A stretch of DNA of 64,000 nt from Pachyseris speciosa (Eukaryota > Cnidaria > Anthozoa > Scleractinia > Pachyseridae), in contig JAEMWC010000213.1 in NCBI GenBank assembly GCA_016490735.1, forward strand, positions 388,501 through 452,500, in the 5' to 3' direction. The notes beneath the pieces were generated by a model that saw nothing but the letters and a program-made list of their open reading frames with translations, was not told the DNA's origin and did not search any database. Shown here piece after piece: positions 41,346-55,200 of the stretch. A program made the translations under genes and the position numbers. The stretch's first letter is position 1. Each line of letters starts with the position of its first letter.

Positions 41346-41824
41346 AGCCTACTATTCTTGCTTCTTAACAGCAAATACGTTTTGGTCTGCTCTATGTTTT
41401 ATGGTCAAGTACAAATTGAATGATTAAGCACGATTCTGTGTCAAAAAACAAGTACAATTGTCATGCCTGGATATGGAGAAAAACGAAACGAAAAGAACAA
41501 ACAGTCAATGGGTTTGGACTATGCAACGAAGACCAGTCTTCATTTTTTGATATTATATTCCAGTTACAGAATATGCCAGTTACTACGTATGAAAAAAGCA
41601 GAGAATTTCTTAACCTGTTGGATACTTAAATAGAAATAAAATACCCTAGCAATGTACCCTTATTTAAAGACAGTTTGAGTTGACCTAACAAGTATCACGA
41701 AAAAATAATGTCAAAGGAAAACCCAAACGCCTTTTGCACATTTAGTTATTCCAAAAGCACTGCATTATGGCAAACCTGGAAACTCAAGTTATTTCTGCCA
41801 GATACTAGTTCTGGCAATGCCTCA
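41346..41824. other. Intergenic, nothing recognised
   Basis: AT-rich stretch between the two convergent genes. Short frames only. Confidence 0.5.
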
Positions 41825-41830
41825 TTTATT
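41825..41830 (-). terminator. Poly(A) signal of the GH63-like gene
   Basis: AATAAA on the minus strand, 140 nt past the stop at 41970-41972. Confidence 0.5.
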
Positions 41831-41969
41831 GTTGTCCTAAACTGAAAGCAAGAGCTAGCGCGATATCCGCATTCTACTCCTAACGCACTACGTGTAGCAA
41901 AACTTTCGCTTGAACCGGCTCGGGTTCTGTCTGCCTGTACTACTTCCGGTAATGCTGCATTCATTGTTG

Positions 41970-42033
41970 TCAGCGGTTTTTAGCAAGCTTCTCCAGCAGT
42001 CGACATACGAGGGCGGTCCAACCTGTCTGGTGA
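41970..42033 (-). CDS. GH63-like terminal exon
   Basis: Acceptor CTCTTTTAAG; completes Ser, then [20 protein letters not shown] and TGA. The HQTGWT motif is the family's C-terminal signature. Confidence 0.92.
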
Positions 42034-45000
42034 CTTAAAAGAGAAAAGTTCAGAGTTATCTACTGAAGTTACTCTAAGTATGGAAGAAACCGGCACTAAA
42101 CTGTGACACTGAAATGAAAGCTACTGAACAGTACTTTTCTCAAAAAGGTGGTTTCCTGTTGCTGAAACCCTAAATGTATGAGTTTCCCTTGTCCAGCGAT
42201 CGGGAAAGAACTGATCCAGAAGTCCAAAAACATCTGGCTTTCGGTTGAACTGCACATGCTTAAGGTTCAGTGCCGTGTTGCACTTCTGTTTTTCTTCTCT
42301 TCATTTCTATTGTTTGAAAAAAATCAATCAGAAAAGTAAACCTATCGGATGTTCCGAGAGTCGCTCGTTTCTTCAAGCGTGCGCAGTAAGGAACAAAGAC
42401 TCGAAGTGCGAGATTGGTTACCATTCAAATAAAAGCTACTGGACAGTATTTCCCGTGGTACTGTTTCGTGTGCTCTTTACGTAGTGTTGGTGGTGAAGTT
42501 GTGTCCATTCAACCTGAACTAAGCTATAAAATATGTTTGCAGTACTTTCGTAATGCTGAAGAGGTGGCCCATTCCAAAATGTGGCCCTGCGAATAACACC
42601 CTAAAGTGTGACGACTAAGATTAAAGCTACTGAGCAGTATGTCCCTCCTGGGGCCAGTTGCTCAAAGCATGGTCAGCGCTAACCGGGGTTAAATACCATG
42701 GCGACCTATAGGTTATAATACATCGTAACCAATGGTTAACGCTAACTATGCTTCGAGCAACTCAGCCCAGATGTTTATCAGGACAAGCTGCCACATACGG
42801 GCCTGCAACGAGTTTACACATACTGTGTAAAGAAAATATACTAACGTATCAGGATGTCGATGTATACCAGACTGTGCAATGGCCCGTATACAACTGTTCC
42901 GTGAAGGTGAGACTCTTGACACAAGTGCATACGATGGTGATATTTTCCTTGCGTAGCCTGGCGCACAATGACGTTATAAAGGACCGTATACGTACCGACG
43001 TCGTATAACCAAAGCAACGAGCCATCTAGCGATTTTTTTGTGCCACGACATGCAGTTAAAATTAATTTGAAACATCTGTTTTCTATAAACAAAAAAGTTA
43101 CACTTTGGAGCCCTTTTTTAATATGCGCTCTGGCAGTTTTCGGTCATGACACTCTTACCTTGCACCACACCCACGACCCGTTTCTGGATGGAAGTACTCG
43201 TAAAATAACACAAGATCGTTCCAGTGCACATCGTGAGCGTATCTATCGTCACTTCCGTGACATGGTCTCCAACCCTCCTCATTGGCCAGAAAAACAGACA
43301 CGACGCGCCTGCTCAGTTCGAGGGCGACTTCGCGCAGGCGCATACGGTTCCCCGACCTGGTAGGACATTCTACCATATATGTCTCACCAAAGAAATAATC
43401 GTAGCGTTCCAGGGCTTCGATGAGAAGGTAGTTCACTGAAAACAAAAGAAAATATACTTACATTTTTAACCACCATCGTTAAGAGTGTTTCACGACCGTT
43501 TGAGTTGAGGAGACGAAATAACTTTTGTAAAATTGTCCTACAATTCACGGAGGATCGTCGACTTGTATTTTCCGCTGAGCAAACTACACGAAATGTCATC
43601 AATGACTGACATGACGTAAGCGTAATACTGGTGATAGAACGTTTCCAGTTGATAGTTGAGAGTCGAAAGTTATTCTAAGTTTCGGCTCGTGCACTATATA
43701 CCAACTTCACGGGTGACATCACAAAGCACACAACAAGGGGGAAACAATACACCAGAATGGGAGAAAACAATAGACTAACAATGGACTTGGTACATGGTGC
43801 ACCAGCTCAAGCTTGGTGATTGGTTCGAAACAAAACAGAACGCGCACCAAAGTCTCCAAGAAAACCAGAATGTTTTTTCCCGCGTTTGACGCAGTCACTC
43901 TATTTGCTTCGACTTGTGATTGGTTCATCGTGTTGACTACGTTTGTTGTGACTGGTTAGATGACGGCTTAGCATTGCTAAGCTATGTGAGTGGTTCGCAA
44001 AATTCGCGCCACTGGCTTAACCCATTGAGAAGCAAACCCAATCGTAACTTGCTCGCGTTTATTGTCTCCGCTTGGCACTGGCCACATTTATTCGCGTTGA
44101 ACTCCGGTTGGCTCATTGCGCTTTGTGCGCTTGTTGTCATTGGTGAGAGTAGTTACGATAACGACACTACAGTTAGAAACCTCTTTTTCCCGGCTACGAA
44201 TGCGGGATTAAAACCGGATAACAAAGCAGAATGGATCACGATGAAGTCACCCTCAGGCTGAGTTCACTAAAAAGTCACTGATTACTCACTGCAAACCCAG
44301 ATCGGTCCGCGCCAGTTGCTGTTCCCGCCAAACATGTACGTGTCCGATTCGCCCGGGACGTAATGAACGCTGTAACACTGGCCGTTCAGCTCTAACCTAA
44401 AAGGATTTTTCTCGTGATACTTGGACAAGGAGCGAATACCATAAGGGGAAAGGAATTCTTCTTCATCTAACATATAACTTAGCACACGACTGAGTTGAGC
44501 CTTGGTGGGAATGGCCAGCAAATGATGGTACTGACTCTCGCCACACTGTTCCATGTAGGACACCTGCAGAAAAGGCGGTAATATTCAGTTAGAAAACCCA
44601 CAAAAGGGTGGGGAAAATACACCATTTTCCTAATGATCAGTTCCTGGTGAATTGTGGGTAGATCCAGTCCTTTGTGGGGGCACACGGCCATTTCAGGACG
44701 TAATTTGAAATTGCAATTTTGACCGTTTGCCCCCCGAACAAGCGAAGCACACGGAAGAAATCTCAAGGCTGGACGCACGATTGAGTGCCTTGCGGGGATA
44801 CTAACCTGGGAAGCTAGGTCTTTCCGGTTTTTCATGAACCAGTCTAACCGCTTTTTAAATCCGGGAAGTTTGTTCATGTATTCGTCATCAAGGACAAGAC
44901 AGGCCATCAAGGGAACGAGGCCAACCATACTGCGCACGCGTAATGGAAAGGAGGACGAGTCTGTACTAAGATGATCGTAGTAGAAGCCATCCCTTTCATC

Positions 45001-48000
45001 CCACAAGCCTACTCCATCGGACATCTGATTAATAGCGTCTGAAATTTGAGTAAAGTGCTCGAAAAACTTGGAGGCCATGTCTTCGTATGTGTCGTCACTT
45101 ACGGCGAGGTCTAGAGCTATGTTGAGCATAATTACACAGTAGAAGGCCATCCATGCTGTACCATCAGCCTATAAGGAGAAAGTCACACAAAGAGTCATTC
45201 ACATTCCAACTAAAAATCCCGGACCAGTAGGAGACTATTGATGCGAACATCGGTAATGTTAGCTCTTCGCCAGGCAAAGGCGCTTTTCATTAACTCTTGG
45301 TGTCAAAAGGGAAGCCTTTTTTATCTGGCCGGAGAACCTTGTTTTCAGCTCCAAATTACAATCTCACTTAAACTAGCATGTCACTGTGATGGCGAAGGAC
45401 GACAACAAAACGAGATATTTTGAGACAATGAAACGGTAATTTCCGTTCCAACCGGATGGAACAGAAAATTAGTGAAGTACCCCCCACAGGTAGTCCCTTA
45501 GTTCTGGATAAGTTCCATTTGATCCGCGCGTTTCTAGCACACGAGTAGTCACTTCTTATTCTTAGGGATAGCCTTTAGATGTGACGTACGCCGCGCCTCG
45601 GCGCGGGAGCCAAATTTCGCTCACACCCGCGTGTTTCCCGGCTGTACAATCCCTAAGAAAACTACGGGACTACTCTTAGTCTAGACGATAGGGACAGTGA
45701 TAGTAATAATGATAGGGACAGTGACGGTGAGAGGAAGTAAAAGGACTAAAGGTCACACCTGCAAGAGACTGGCCTGGACTGGCAAATCCTTGGACCGATC
45801 AAAGATGCCTACAAACGATAAAAAAGACATAAGTATTCAGCTCACCGAGGTACTCTAGAGTAATCGGCAGAATACTGTACAGGAATTGCGAAGACCGTGC
45901 GACAAATGGTCCCAACGTAAGGAGATGGCAGATAAGCAATCCTTGATCCATCAAGCGGGGATTAATGCTACAGTTGGCGTTGCTTGGTGACATTCTGAGG
46001 AAAATGTTGTAGAAAACCGAATTACGGCTTCACCAAGACTTGACCGCGGAAATCTCGCAACTCGAGTCTCCGTCAGTTACTGCGCACGCTTGAAGAAACG
46101 AGGGACTCTCGAAAGGTCGGTTAGATTTACGATTATGATTGGCTTTGTCAGACAATAGAAATGACCGGAAATAAGATTAACTCCAACATGGAGAATTTTG
46201 GTATCTCCTCTACGTAATCTAGGTAATTGTTTGTTGCAAAGCGGTATTGGACAGAGATAGAAATGGCGCTATGGAAATAAAGCATTTTTTTCAGTCGAAA
46301 TAACATTCAGATAGTTAAGAGAAATATAGGGAATCTGTCCATTGAAAACACAAAAATATCCAGCGAGGAGAAAGGAAAAAAATGTTTCAACTAAAAGATT
46401 TCAAAAACTTCACTGAATGAAGCAAAATTGCTTACCAATGTTATCGAGTCCAAGAAAACCACCACCAAAGATGTTCTTTCCAGAAGGGTCCTTTCTGTTC
46501 ACCCACCTAATCACAAAACATAGGTGAAAAAATATAAAGTCGCACTTGGGCCAGGCTCGATTTTTGCCGCTCACTCGGGTCCGGAGTATCATCCCCGGCG
46601 GGGGGTGAGCGCGGGCTCATTTCCCGAAACAGCGGATGGCAATCGAGCCTACACTCGGGCCGCATGTTTCAAATGCGACTAGACCGTACACCATATTAAC
46701 CCCTCCCTACCCTGGACTGAATGCTAGGCGCGGCGATCCACTATTTTGTCGGTTGCATAACAGTTCGTTCGTTTGATAAGCAGCCGCGCAATTAATTTCA
46801 GTGTCCACCCTCCACAGCCTATAAAAACTACATGTACCAGATGCGAATCATCCACTTGAGTGTGTACTATTTTAGAAAATAAAGCAATTTTTGAATCGCT
46901 GGACATGCAGTATGAAGCAAGCAGTAAATAAATTCTCTTTTTAGCATAGGTTATATCTTTGATTTTAGCTAAGTTATCAATTTCCTGTCGTCTTCAGAAA
47001 TGAGAATATGGAGTAAATCTGCTATCCCCACACGCAAACTACTCAAAATGTGGACCTCCCCCCCCCCCCTCCCGTGGTCTGGCCTCTCATAAGCGACCAT
47101 CTCCAATGAGCGACCGTCAATACTTGACATTTTGGGTGGTAGCTTACGGGAGGTTCGACTGTATCCACATCTAACAAGCATTCGAGTGCTCTTTCAGTCA
47201 TTGATAAGTTCCTCAAGTCGTCATAGTTTCGTAACGGTGCGTTGAAGCGCAGTCAGTAAACAAGAGTTCTTTTCGGGATCATCCCTTGGTCAGTGTTAGC
47301 ACTTCACTGACCGCCATTGTCGGTTAACAAGCACTAAAATCCCCTCTTACCACGTGAAATTAATAAGCAATTTCTGGAAACAGCGCGCCAGAAATTCGTC
47401 GTCTCGTGATCCTTTGCGGCCTGTCATCTTGTACACCATCAAGCATGCAAGCGCATGAACAGGAGGGTTCACATCACCCAGGGCGAACTCATAAGCGGGA
47501 AGCTGACCATTGGGAGCCATGTACCACTCGCGAAGAAACAGCAACAGCTGGTCTTTGGCAAAATGAGGATCTACTTTGCTCATGGGGAGCATATGGAATG
47601 CTAAATCCCAAGTGGCGTACTGAAAAAAAGGAAACTTGAGATGATCAATCAATAAGAACAATATAAAGTGTTTTCACATGACGTCACGGTAGCCATGTTG
47701 GTGTCCTAAAACAAAGAAACGGCGGTCATGTTGAGGCCCCAAACTAAACCCCTGGGAATTCAACTCTATTTCTATGAAAGTACTTTGTTTTGTTTCAGTA
47801 AACCAATATGGCCGGTAGTAGAAAGACGTTTTCTGTAGTCCTAAGTCAGCCAGACTTCAAGTATGAAAGATCGCTCATTTAAACCTCAAAGTTTTAACCC
47901 TTAAAATAGTACCTAGTAAAGCCAATACACCATTTTGCTAATGATCAGTTCCTGGTGAATTGTGGGTAGATCCAGTCCTTTGTGGGGGCAAACGGCCATT

Positions 48001-51000
48001 TTAGGACGTAATTTGAAATTGTAATTCTGACCGTTTGCCCCCACAAAGGACTGGATCTACCCACAATTCACCAGGAACTGATCACTAGCAAAATGGTGTA
48101 TTTTACAAACCGCCGGCAACACAGACATTAAGAAAGAACACTCCACCACACACAAATAGAATGGCAAGCTGTGCTCGAATTATCAGCCCTTTTACTTTAT
48201 AAGATGTGGCCATTTAAATGAAATCTGCAGCGCAGTACGTAACCTTAGTGATACTTGTTCAACGTCATCTATGAAAGTGATCAGTGTTAGTTTCCTTGTG
48301 GAGAGAGAGAGGCAAGTGGTCGAGTTATATGTGGTAAGTACTGGCGCGGAACGTAGAGACGCCGATGGAGAGACACTGCCGATTATGTTATCAAAACGAA
48401 TAGAAGGAAAGTCGCTTTATAGACAACAAAAGTTAAGTGGACAAGCTCGAGATTTCTATCGCATGATAGCTGATGACGGCGCAACCCTCATCAGAACGAA
48501 TAATCTAACTGTTTTGGTATAAATCTATTAGTCGTTCAAAACTAAGCACGTAAATTATCTAAATCCTCCTCGCAGACACTTCCCACTATCTACAACAAAA
48601 TAGATAGCGGCGAGTACCGTATCCAATCAGAGAACGGCATTTGTGATAGAAATGTAGTATATTTATACTAATCTGTCATATTAAGTGTGAAAGAATAAAA
48701 ATCGACTGGAAACGATGGTGAATGGTGAATGCAACCTAATTTTGCAAAAGGAATTTCGAATAATTTTCTTGGGTTTATAATAGATGCTGTTGAGTGTGTT
48801 TGCCAATCCTTACCCAAGGGTACTCCCACTTGTCTGGCATGGATACAATGTCCCTGTTAAACAGCTGTCTCCACTCGGCTTCAGAGTTTCGTCCTTTGAG
48901 CCTCTCGTTGGGTGGAGTCGGCATCTCTGGGTCACCGATCAACCAGTCGTGAATGATGTAATGATAAAACTGTTTGCTCCACAGCAGACCGGCGTAGGAC
49001 TGGCGGGACACGTCGGTTTCTTCTGGGGTGAGACCAGCTGAAGCAAAAGCGAGAAAAATTATCAATTCATTTACTCAACAAACTAAACCCCGGATCACAA
49101 CATGTGGTTGTCACTTCTTTGAGCCTGGAGAGCTATATACTAGTTATGTAATGCTTTCGAGTGGTATACCATGGAATATACCACAAGTCACTTGTATTTT
49201 CTTGGTATACACACGAGCCTTTAGGCGAGTGTTTATGCAAAGAAAATACAAGTGACAAGTGGGATATTCCATAGGCATGGTATATCACGAGAAAGCATTG
49301 CATGACTGTTTTATACCCTGCCATAGAAAATACCTATCCCCATACAATCATTGCAGCGCACGATGGGAAGGTTGGGCTTTCCTGCATTCTGATTTGCTGC
49401 ATTTTCTGGGGCTATGTATTTTCTACGGAGTAGTATGAAATAATCATGTAACGTTTCCCACTTGTCACTTGTATTTGTACTCACTCGCCTGTATACCAAG
49501 TAAATACAAGCGACTGGTGAGATATTCCATGGTATACCACTCGAAAGCATTGCATAACCATAGTCTGTAAAAAGTGGTTCTAATTTTTGAGTCTTAGGAT
49601 AAATTCCTAAAATGTGAACATGCAAATGAAAGCTACCATTACTTTCCAGTGGGGCTGTTTAGTATTTTGTAAAAGACGCCAGGAGTGGAGTCCGTGAATG
49701 AAAATCCTACCACGTGATCAGACGAAAGCTACTGCGCAGTACGTGCCTAGGGTGCTGTTAATTGCGCTGCGCCAGTCGGTTCCGGCCTTTCAACTTGGGA
49801 TGAAATGCTTGATTTTCAGTGCGTGAATACTTGTCTGTATAGTGCTTCTTTATTAATTTAAACAAAATCATTCGGAATTTTCTGCTTGAGGGCGAGGTCG
49901 TACAACTAAACTTACTGGGGTAGTACTTTCCTTTGGTGCATTAAACGATACTTTTGAGTCTGTATCAGTAACACATGCTGAAGTGTGGCAATTCAAATGA
50001 AGGCTTTTGAGCAGTACTTTCATGTCGCGCTTTTCATGAATTTTTTTGACAGCTATACTGGACAGCACATTTATATTTACCAGTGTGTTTTCCATTTGGT
50101 GTAGGTGGAAATTAATCTTTTTGTCAAGTTTGATACAAGCCAAGTCTAAAGGCACATGGTTTTTGGCCACGAACAAAAGTTAAATGCGAGATAGACGTGT
50201 AGCCCTTGGCTAACACACAGCAGAGCTTAGAAACACACACCACAAGACTTTCATTACAAAACGTTCTATTTATTGACATCAACTATTTTGACCATTTAAT
50301 GATGATCATTTCTCTAATATCATCTACTAGGCAACCACTGAAATACTTCTTACAAACACAACTTATATACAAACTACAGTTCCCTAGTGTTCCTTTACTG
50401 AAAACACGCTTATGCTAAACTCTTGTTGGCTAAAACGAAACTTCAAATTTATTTCTGTTCCTTTTGGAATTTGCGTATCTCGCTTATTTTCAGCTATTCT
50501 ACAGCTTAAAATCAGCCGTAAATGAAAACCTACGTTTCCCCATTTCTCCAAGTTTAAACATCAATCACATGAAGCTAGTGATACAGCTAGGATACGTTTA
50601 CTTGAAACACACATATACAAATGTTAAGCGAATAGAATGGCCAGAAAATCTTCTGTTGTACCCATTGCCAAGCATAAAAAAACATTCCTAAGACCCAAAC
50701 AAGAAAGGCTAAAACTATCAAATGAATTCGTTGCAACATTTTTGGACGTGGAACTGAATGTATAAGATTTTGTTAGTCATCAAATATTAACCCATTGGCG
50801 CCCAGCCGTTTTTACGTTTTCGGAGTGATTTTCCACCCATAAACGATCCATAGCATTTCGTGACTCTATTTGAAACTACCATGGAAAAGTGGTGTTGTCC
50901 TAAGGCACTGGAGGCTCAAGGTTTCTGAAAACGTCATTCTGACGTAGCTATTTTTCATCCTTGGAGCTACAAGAACGGCTCAAGTTCGGTTTGCTTGCGA

Positions 51001-52175
51001 TTTTTGCTACGTTTACAACCATTTTTCATCTTAAGTGGCTGCCTGATGAGCATCATTAAGCGTGACGGTAGCTAAGAGTCCACTTTCTCAAAGAATCGAG
51101 CAAGGTGATGTACTTTGTTGTCGAATTTGGCTTGTTACTCGACGAACTGGGAATTTGGCTGGTCGGACACTTAGTACCTTTGGGACTCGACTATTGATGA
51201 ATTTCTCGACCTACCGCCGCATATTTTGGAATTTGTGAGCACTGAAGATGACCACAAGCACGAGTTTTTGGCGGTAGCTCGGAGTTTATATGTGAAAGAA
51301 TTTGGGGGAAGGAACGGGCGCTGTCAAAAATTCTCGTTATTTCCCAGCATGCAATGCGGTCGAGATGTTGAAAATGGCGGGAAGGCTCGAATGCACTGGA
51401 ATAAAAGGCTGTATCTACGCTCGGGAGAAGAATATGAACAAAAAAAGGTCATTTCTAAGCTAGAACAAGGACTGAATTTTGTTATAATGGTTGACGTTTG
51501 GTTTTTCGACGATGATTTCTTTAAAAAACATAAAGGCAAAAAGGGGCATTTTTGTCGCTTCTCTTTGACGTTAAAAACGGTCAGTTTCGTTCTTGTCCAA
51601 ACTCAAAAGGCCATATTTGGTAAAAAATCGCTACGTTTCTTGCGTTTATTGGATATCCAAATTTAAAGGACATTCCATTTCGTGCTCACAACTGACAGTT
51701 AAGGTAATATTCGTGCGATTGAGAAGGTTGCAATGTTTTGAAGCATGGGAGTCTTGCGCGGCCGGTTTTGGCCGGCACGGGCACCAATGGGTTAAAGAAA
51801 CAAACGCCAAAAATACGCGCTATTTTGTAACGACAGCAATTGGCCAACGATTATCAAATACCCACACTAGTTTCTCACCGACCCACATCTCGAGTAACAG
51901 TTATTACACATGTAGGGCGAGGTATTGGAAGTAGACCAAAATTCCGTCAGATTTTGTCGCATCACTATCATCCTCTTTTCTCGGCCAACGTATGGAAAGC
52001 CGTGTTATAAGCAACTAAAACCTTTTTTTTTCAGATTTCACTGATACTTATTTGAGAAATACATATCTCTCTATATGTAATGGTAATGGGCTTGAGTGGA
52101 GTCCAATTCGGTCTGTAATCATACGAGTGATAACAAAATCGGACGACCGCGCAGCGGGAGTCCGATTTGTTTATC

Positions 52176-52206
<31 letters not shown>

Positions 52207-55200
52207 ACGAAGTCTTATTACCAATTAATCATAAAAAATACAATTATGAGAAAAGAAGTGCCAAGTCATAAAAGGAAGGAAAATTTTGCATTAAAAGACT
52301 GGCAAAGGAAGCGTTAATTGTTTAATGTTGCTCTGAAATTGACTACAATCAAAATATATGGTGATTGAAACCAAGGTTGTGATTGACTAGTTGATTTAAA
52401 GTACAACTTTGAATGTGATTGGCTTATTGAACTGTCCGGTAACAAACTGTCCGATAACAACTTGGCAAGTGAATTAGTGGAAAATAGGAGTTTTTTAAAC
52501 CAATCACAATCGAGGAAATTGTAGTTTTTATGGTTAAGGAGGACATGATATAACTAAACGGATACACGTACCCACACACACAAAAGCCATATTATTTCTA
52601 TTTATCGCTAGCCTGTCTCAGGCATTTAGATTGTGGGGAGTGGCGAAAATCATCGCGTGTATGAAAGATGTTGCTCGCGAGTTTGAAAAAAGAGGAGAAA
52701 CTCACTCGCAACATCTTTCATTCTCGCGACGATTTTCGTCGCTCCCCACAATCTGAACGCCTTTCGAAATGTGTGGCTATGTACAGGGGTTAACCAAACA
52801 TACGAAATGTTTCGTCTGATGAGGACAGTGTACAACGTTAAGAGCATTCAATAACCTAGCAAGCTTGCAAGACCACAAATCAAAACTAACCCAAACTTGG
52901 CCTTGTTGTGCGCGTTTTCCCGCGCTTTGCACTCAGCACCCGTGGAATATTTTCCCGCGCTTGGCATCCAGTGAATGCTTTCCCGCCCTTGCAACCGGTT
53001 CCCGATTCTGCTTCGAATTCTGATTGGTCCTTTCAACTAATGATTATCTTTTGTTACGACCGGCAGTTGTAAGTACACTAAAATTCAGTAGACAAACGCC
53101 CTATATCATCTATTTAACTCAATCTGTTTTCAGTCTTTCATATTCTCCTTCAGCGGTAGGTAACACAGAACTGTATCTTCACCAATCTTCCTAACATTTT
53201 CCCACTCCCCCAAACAAACGGGATAAACCTCTCCTGGTAGGATTCTAATGCCACTGTCGACTGGAACTTTGTTGATGATACAATACACCCTTCCTTCTAT
53301 CTCCACCGCGCCAAGGTTGTTTGGGGGAATGTGGTTTTGCTCCACAGGAGTCCACTCTTCTTTCTGTTCATCATAAATTGCTACAACCGCAGGGTCACCT
53401 ACAGGGACCCCATTGCTGTCAACTGAGCAATGACCACCGGCAACGCTAAGTCGGTTGTTTACTACAAAAATGCAGGATCCATAATGACAACCTACCGATC
53501 CCAGTGATGCTTTTCGCTGCCACCGGTTCTGTTCCTCGTCAAAACAATACACGACAAATCGCCTGGTGTTGAGAGTAGTCGGTCCTTGTGAATGGCCAAA
53601 CCTATACTGGACTTTTGTATACCTACATTGATACACTACATATAGCTTTGAATTGACTACAACTGCTCCATTGTAGGAGCAACGATCCAATGAAAAATCA
53701 TCTGGACGATATCTTTCTAGTTCTATTCTTGCGATGCTTTGCCACTGACGTTTCGCGAAGCTATAGCGCTGCTGGATCTGCTTGTAATCAGAACTGATTG
53801 CATACATGTAATCACCCATGGCACACAAATTGTTAATGGGACCGCTGAGCAACGGCGGCAGCCTTTCCCACTTATTTTTGTCTACGTTATAACAAGAGAT
53901 GTAGCAACCCTTGGCGTCATTAGCAGCGGCATACAAGTTGTTACCAACAAGCTCTGTACAAATACACCAATCTGCACCAGGGATTACAGCCATGGATGGC
54001 AAAGGCGTCCAAAGCTTGGATTCAAAATCAAAAGACTGGGCCTGGGACCACTTGGGTTTGATGGCAACAAGGACCTAAAACAAAGTAACGTGACTAAATA
54101 AAATGAGTGCAACAATGCCCTGAACAATGCTGAAGACAGACAATTTGAAGAGAACGATTCCCAATTTCTTCAACAAGAGAAGCCCCAAGGACGACCTAAT
54201 GAAACCTAAAACCTGAAATTCAAACTTGAAACTGAAATCCAGTGACAACGGACACGTTCTTCCGCGCGTGGGATAATTGTGGGAGCAGTTCGAGCGCAGG
54301 CCTCGTACGCTTGAACTGATTATCGTTCTGTTGAGACATAAAAATCTGACTACAAAATAAGGTAAGGAAAGCAAAGAAGAAGACAGGCGAGCGGCGGAAA
54401 GGTGGGTCTAACCACAAACTGATTTACCTACCGGACTTGCGGCTCGTGGCTTTGTTTTCTCTGCAAACTTTGACACCTGAGATGGGGCATTAAAGTAAAT
54501 AGACGCATCAAATAGAATCTTCTGAATCTCCGGAACTCGCTGGATTTCCTCAGTGCTGAGTTCCTCAATCAAAGTCGAAATATCCACCAGCCCCAAACGA
54601 ACTGCATCGAGAACTTTAGCCGCCACTGGGATTCTATCTTCCTTCTTGGACTTTACCCAACGCATCACAGACTTGAAGACGAATGTCTCTGAAGGGGCGC
54701 TGAGGTCATCTCGCTTGAGAAGGCTCGCCAACTCATCTGCACCAATCTGGGACAGGAATTCTTCACTGTCGCAGATTTCCTTGTACATCAAGGCCATCTT
54801 GTGCTGTATGGCCTCTTGCAGATCTCGGAGACCAAGTCTGTCTGCAAATGCAGTAAGCTGGCAATACCTTTCGAGGTCAAAACGAACCTGAACAAATTCC
54901 CTTTTCAAGAACTCGCAACACTGATGGACAACATTTGTGATCTGAAAGTGGTTAGCGGTGGCCAAAACTTCAAACATGTTGTTCTCGTTGACGCGGAGTT
55001 CTTCACCGTACATGGAATCTAAAACAATCCTCAAGGCCTCTGCTGAAAAGCTTTCATCTTTCAATTCAATCATTTCCTGATTCGATTCCTTCATCCCATT
55101 CGTAAACATAGCGTGAAAGTAGTCGCTGTTCGCCGCGAGAACAATGCGATGAGCTGGGAACACTACGTCACGCACTTTTAAACGAACATCGATGAATTCT

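Noticed and set aside
44281..44297. Donor GTTTGC for the GH63-like exon ending at 44297
   Set aside because: It would put a TGA at the start of the next exon; the GTGAGT at 44289 keeps the frame.
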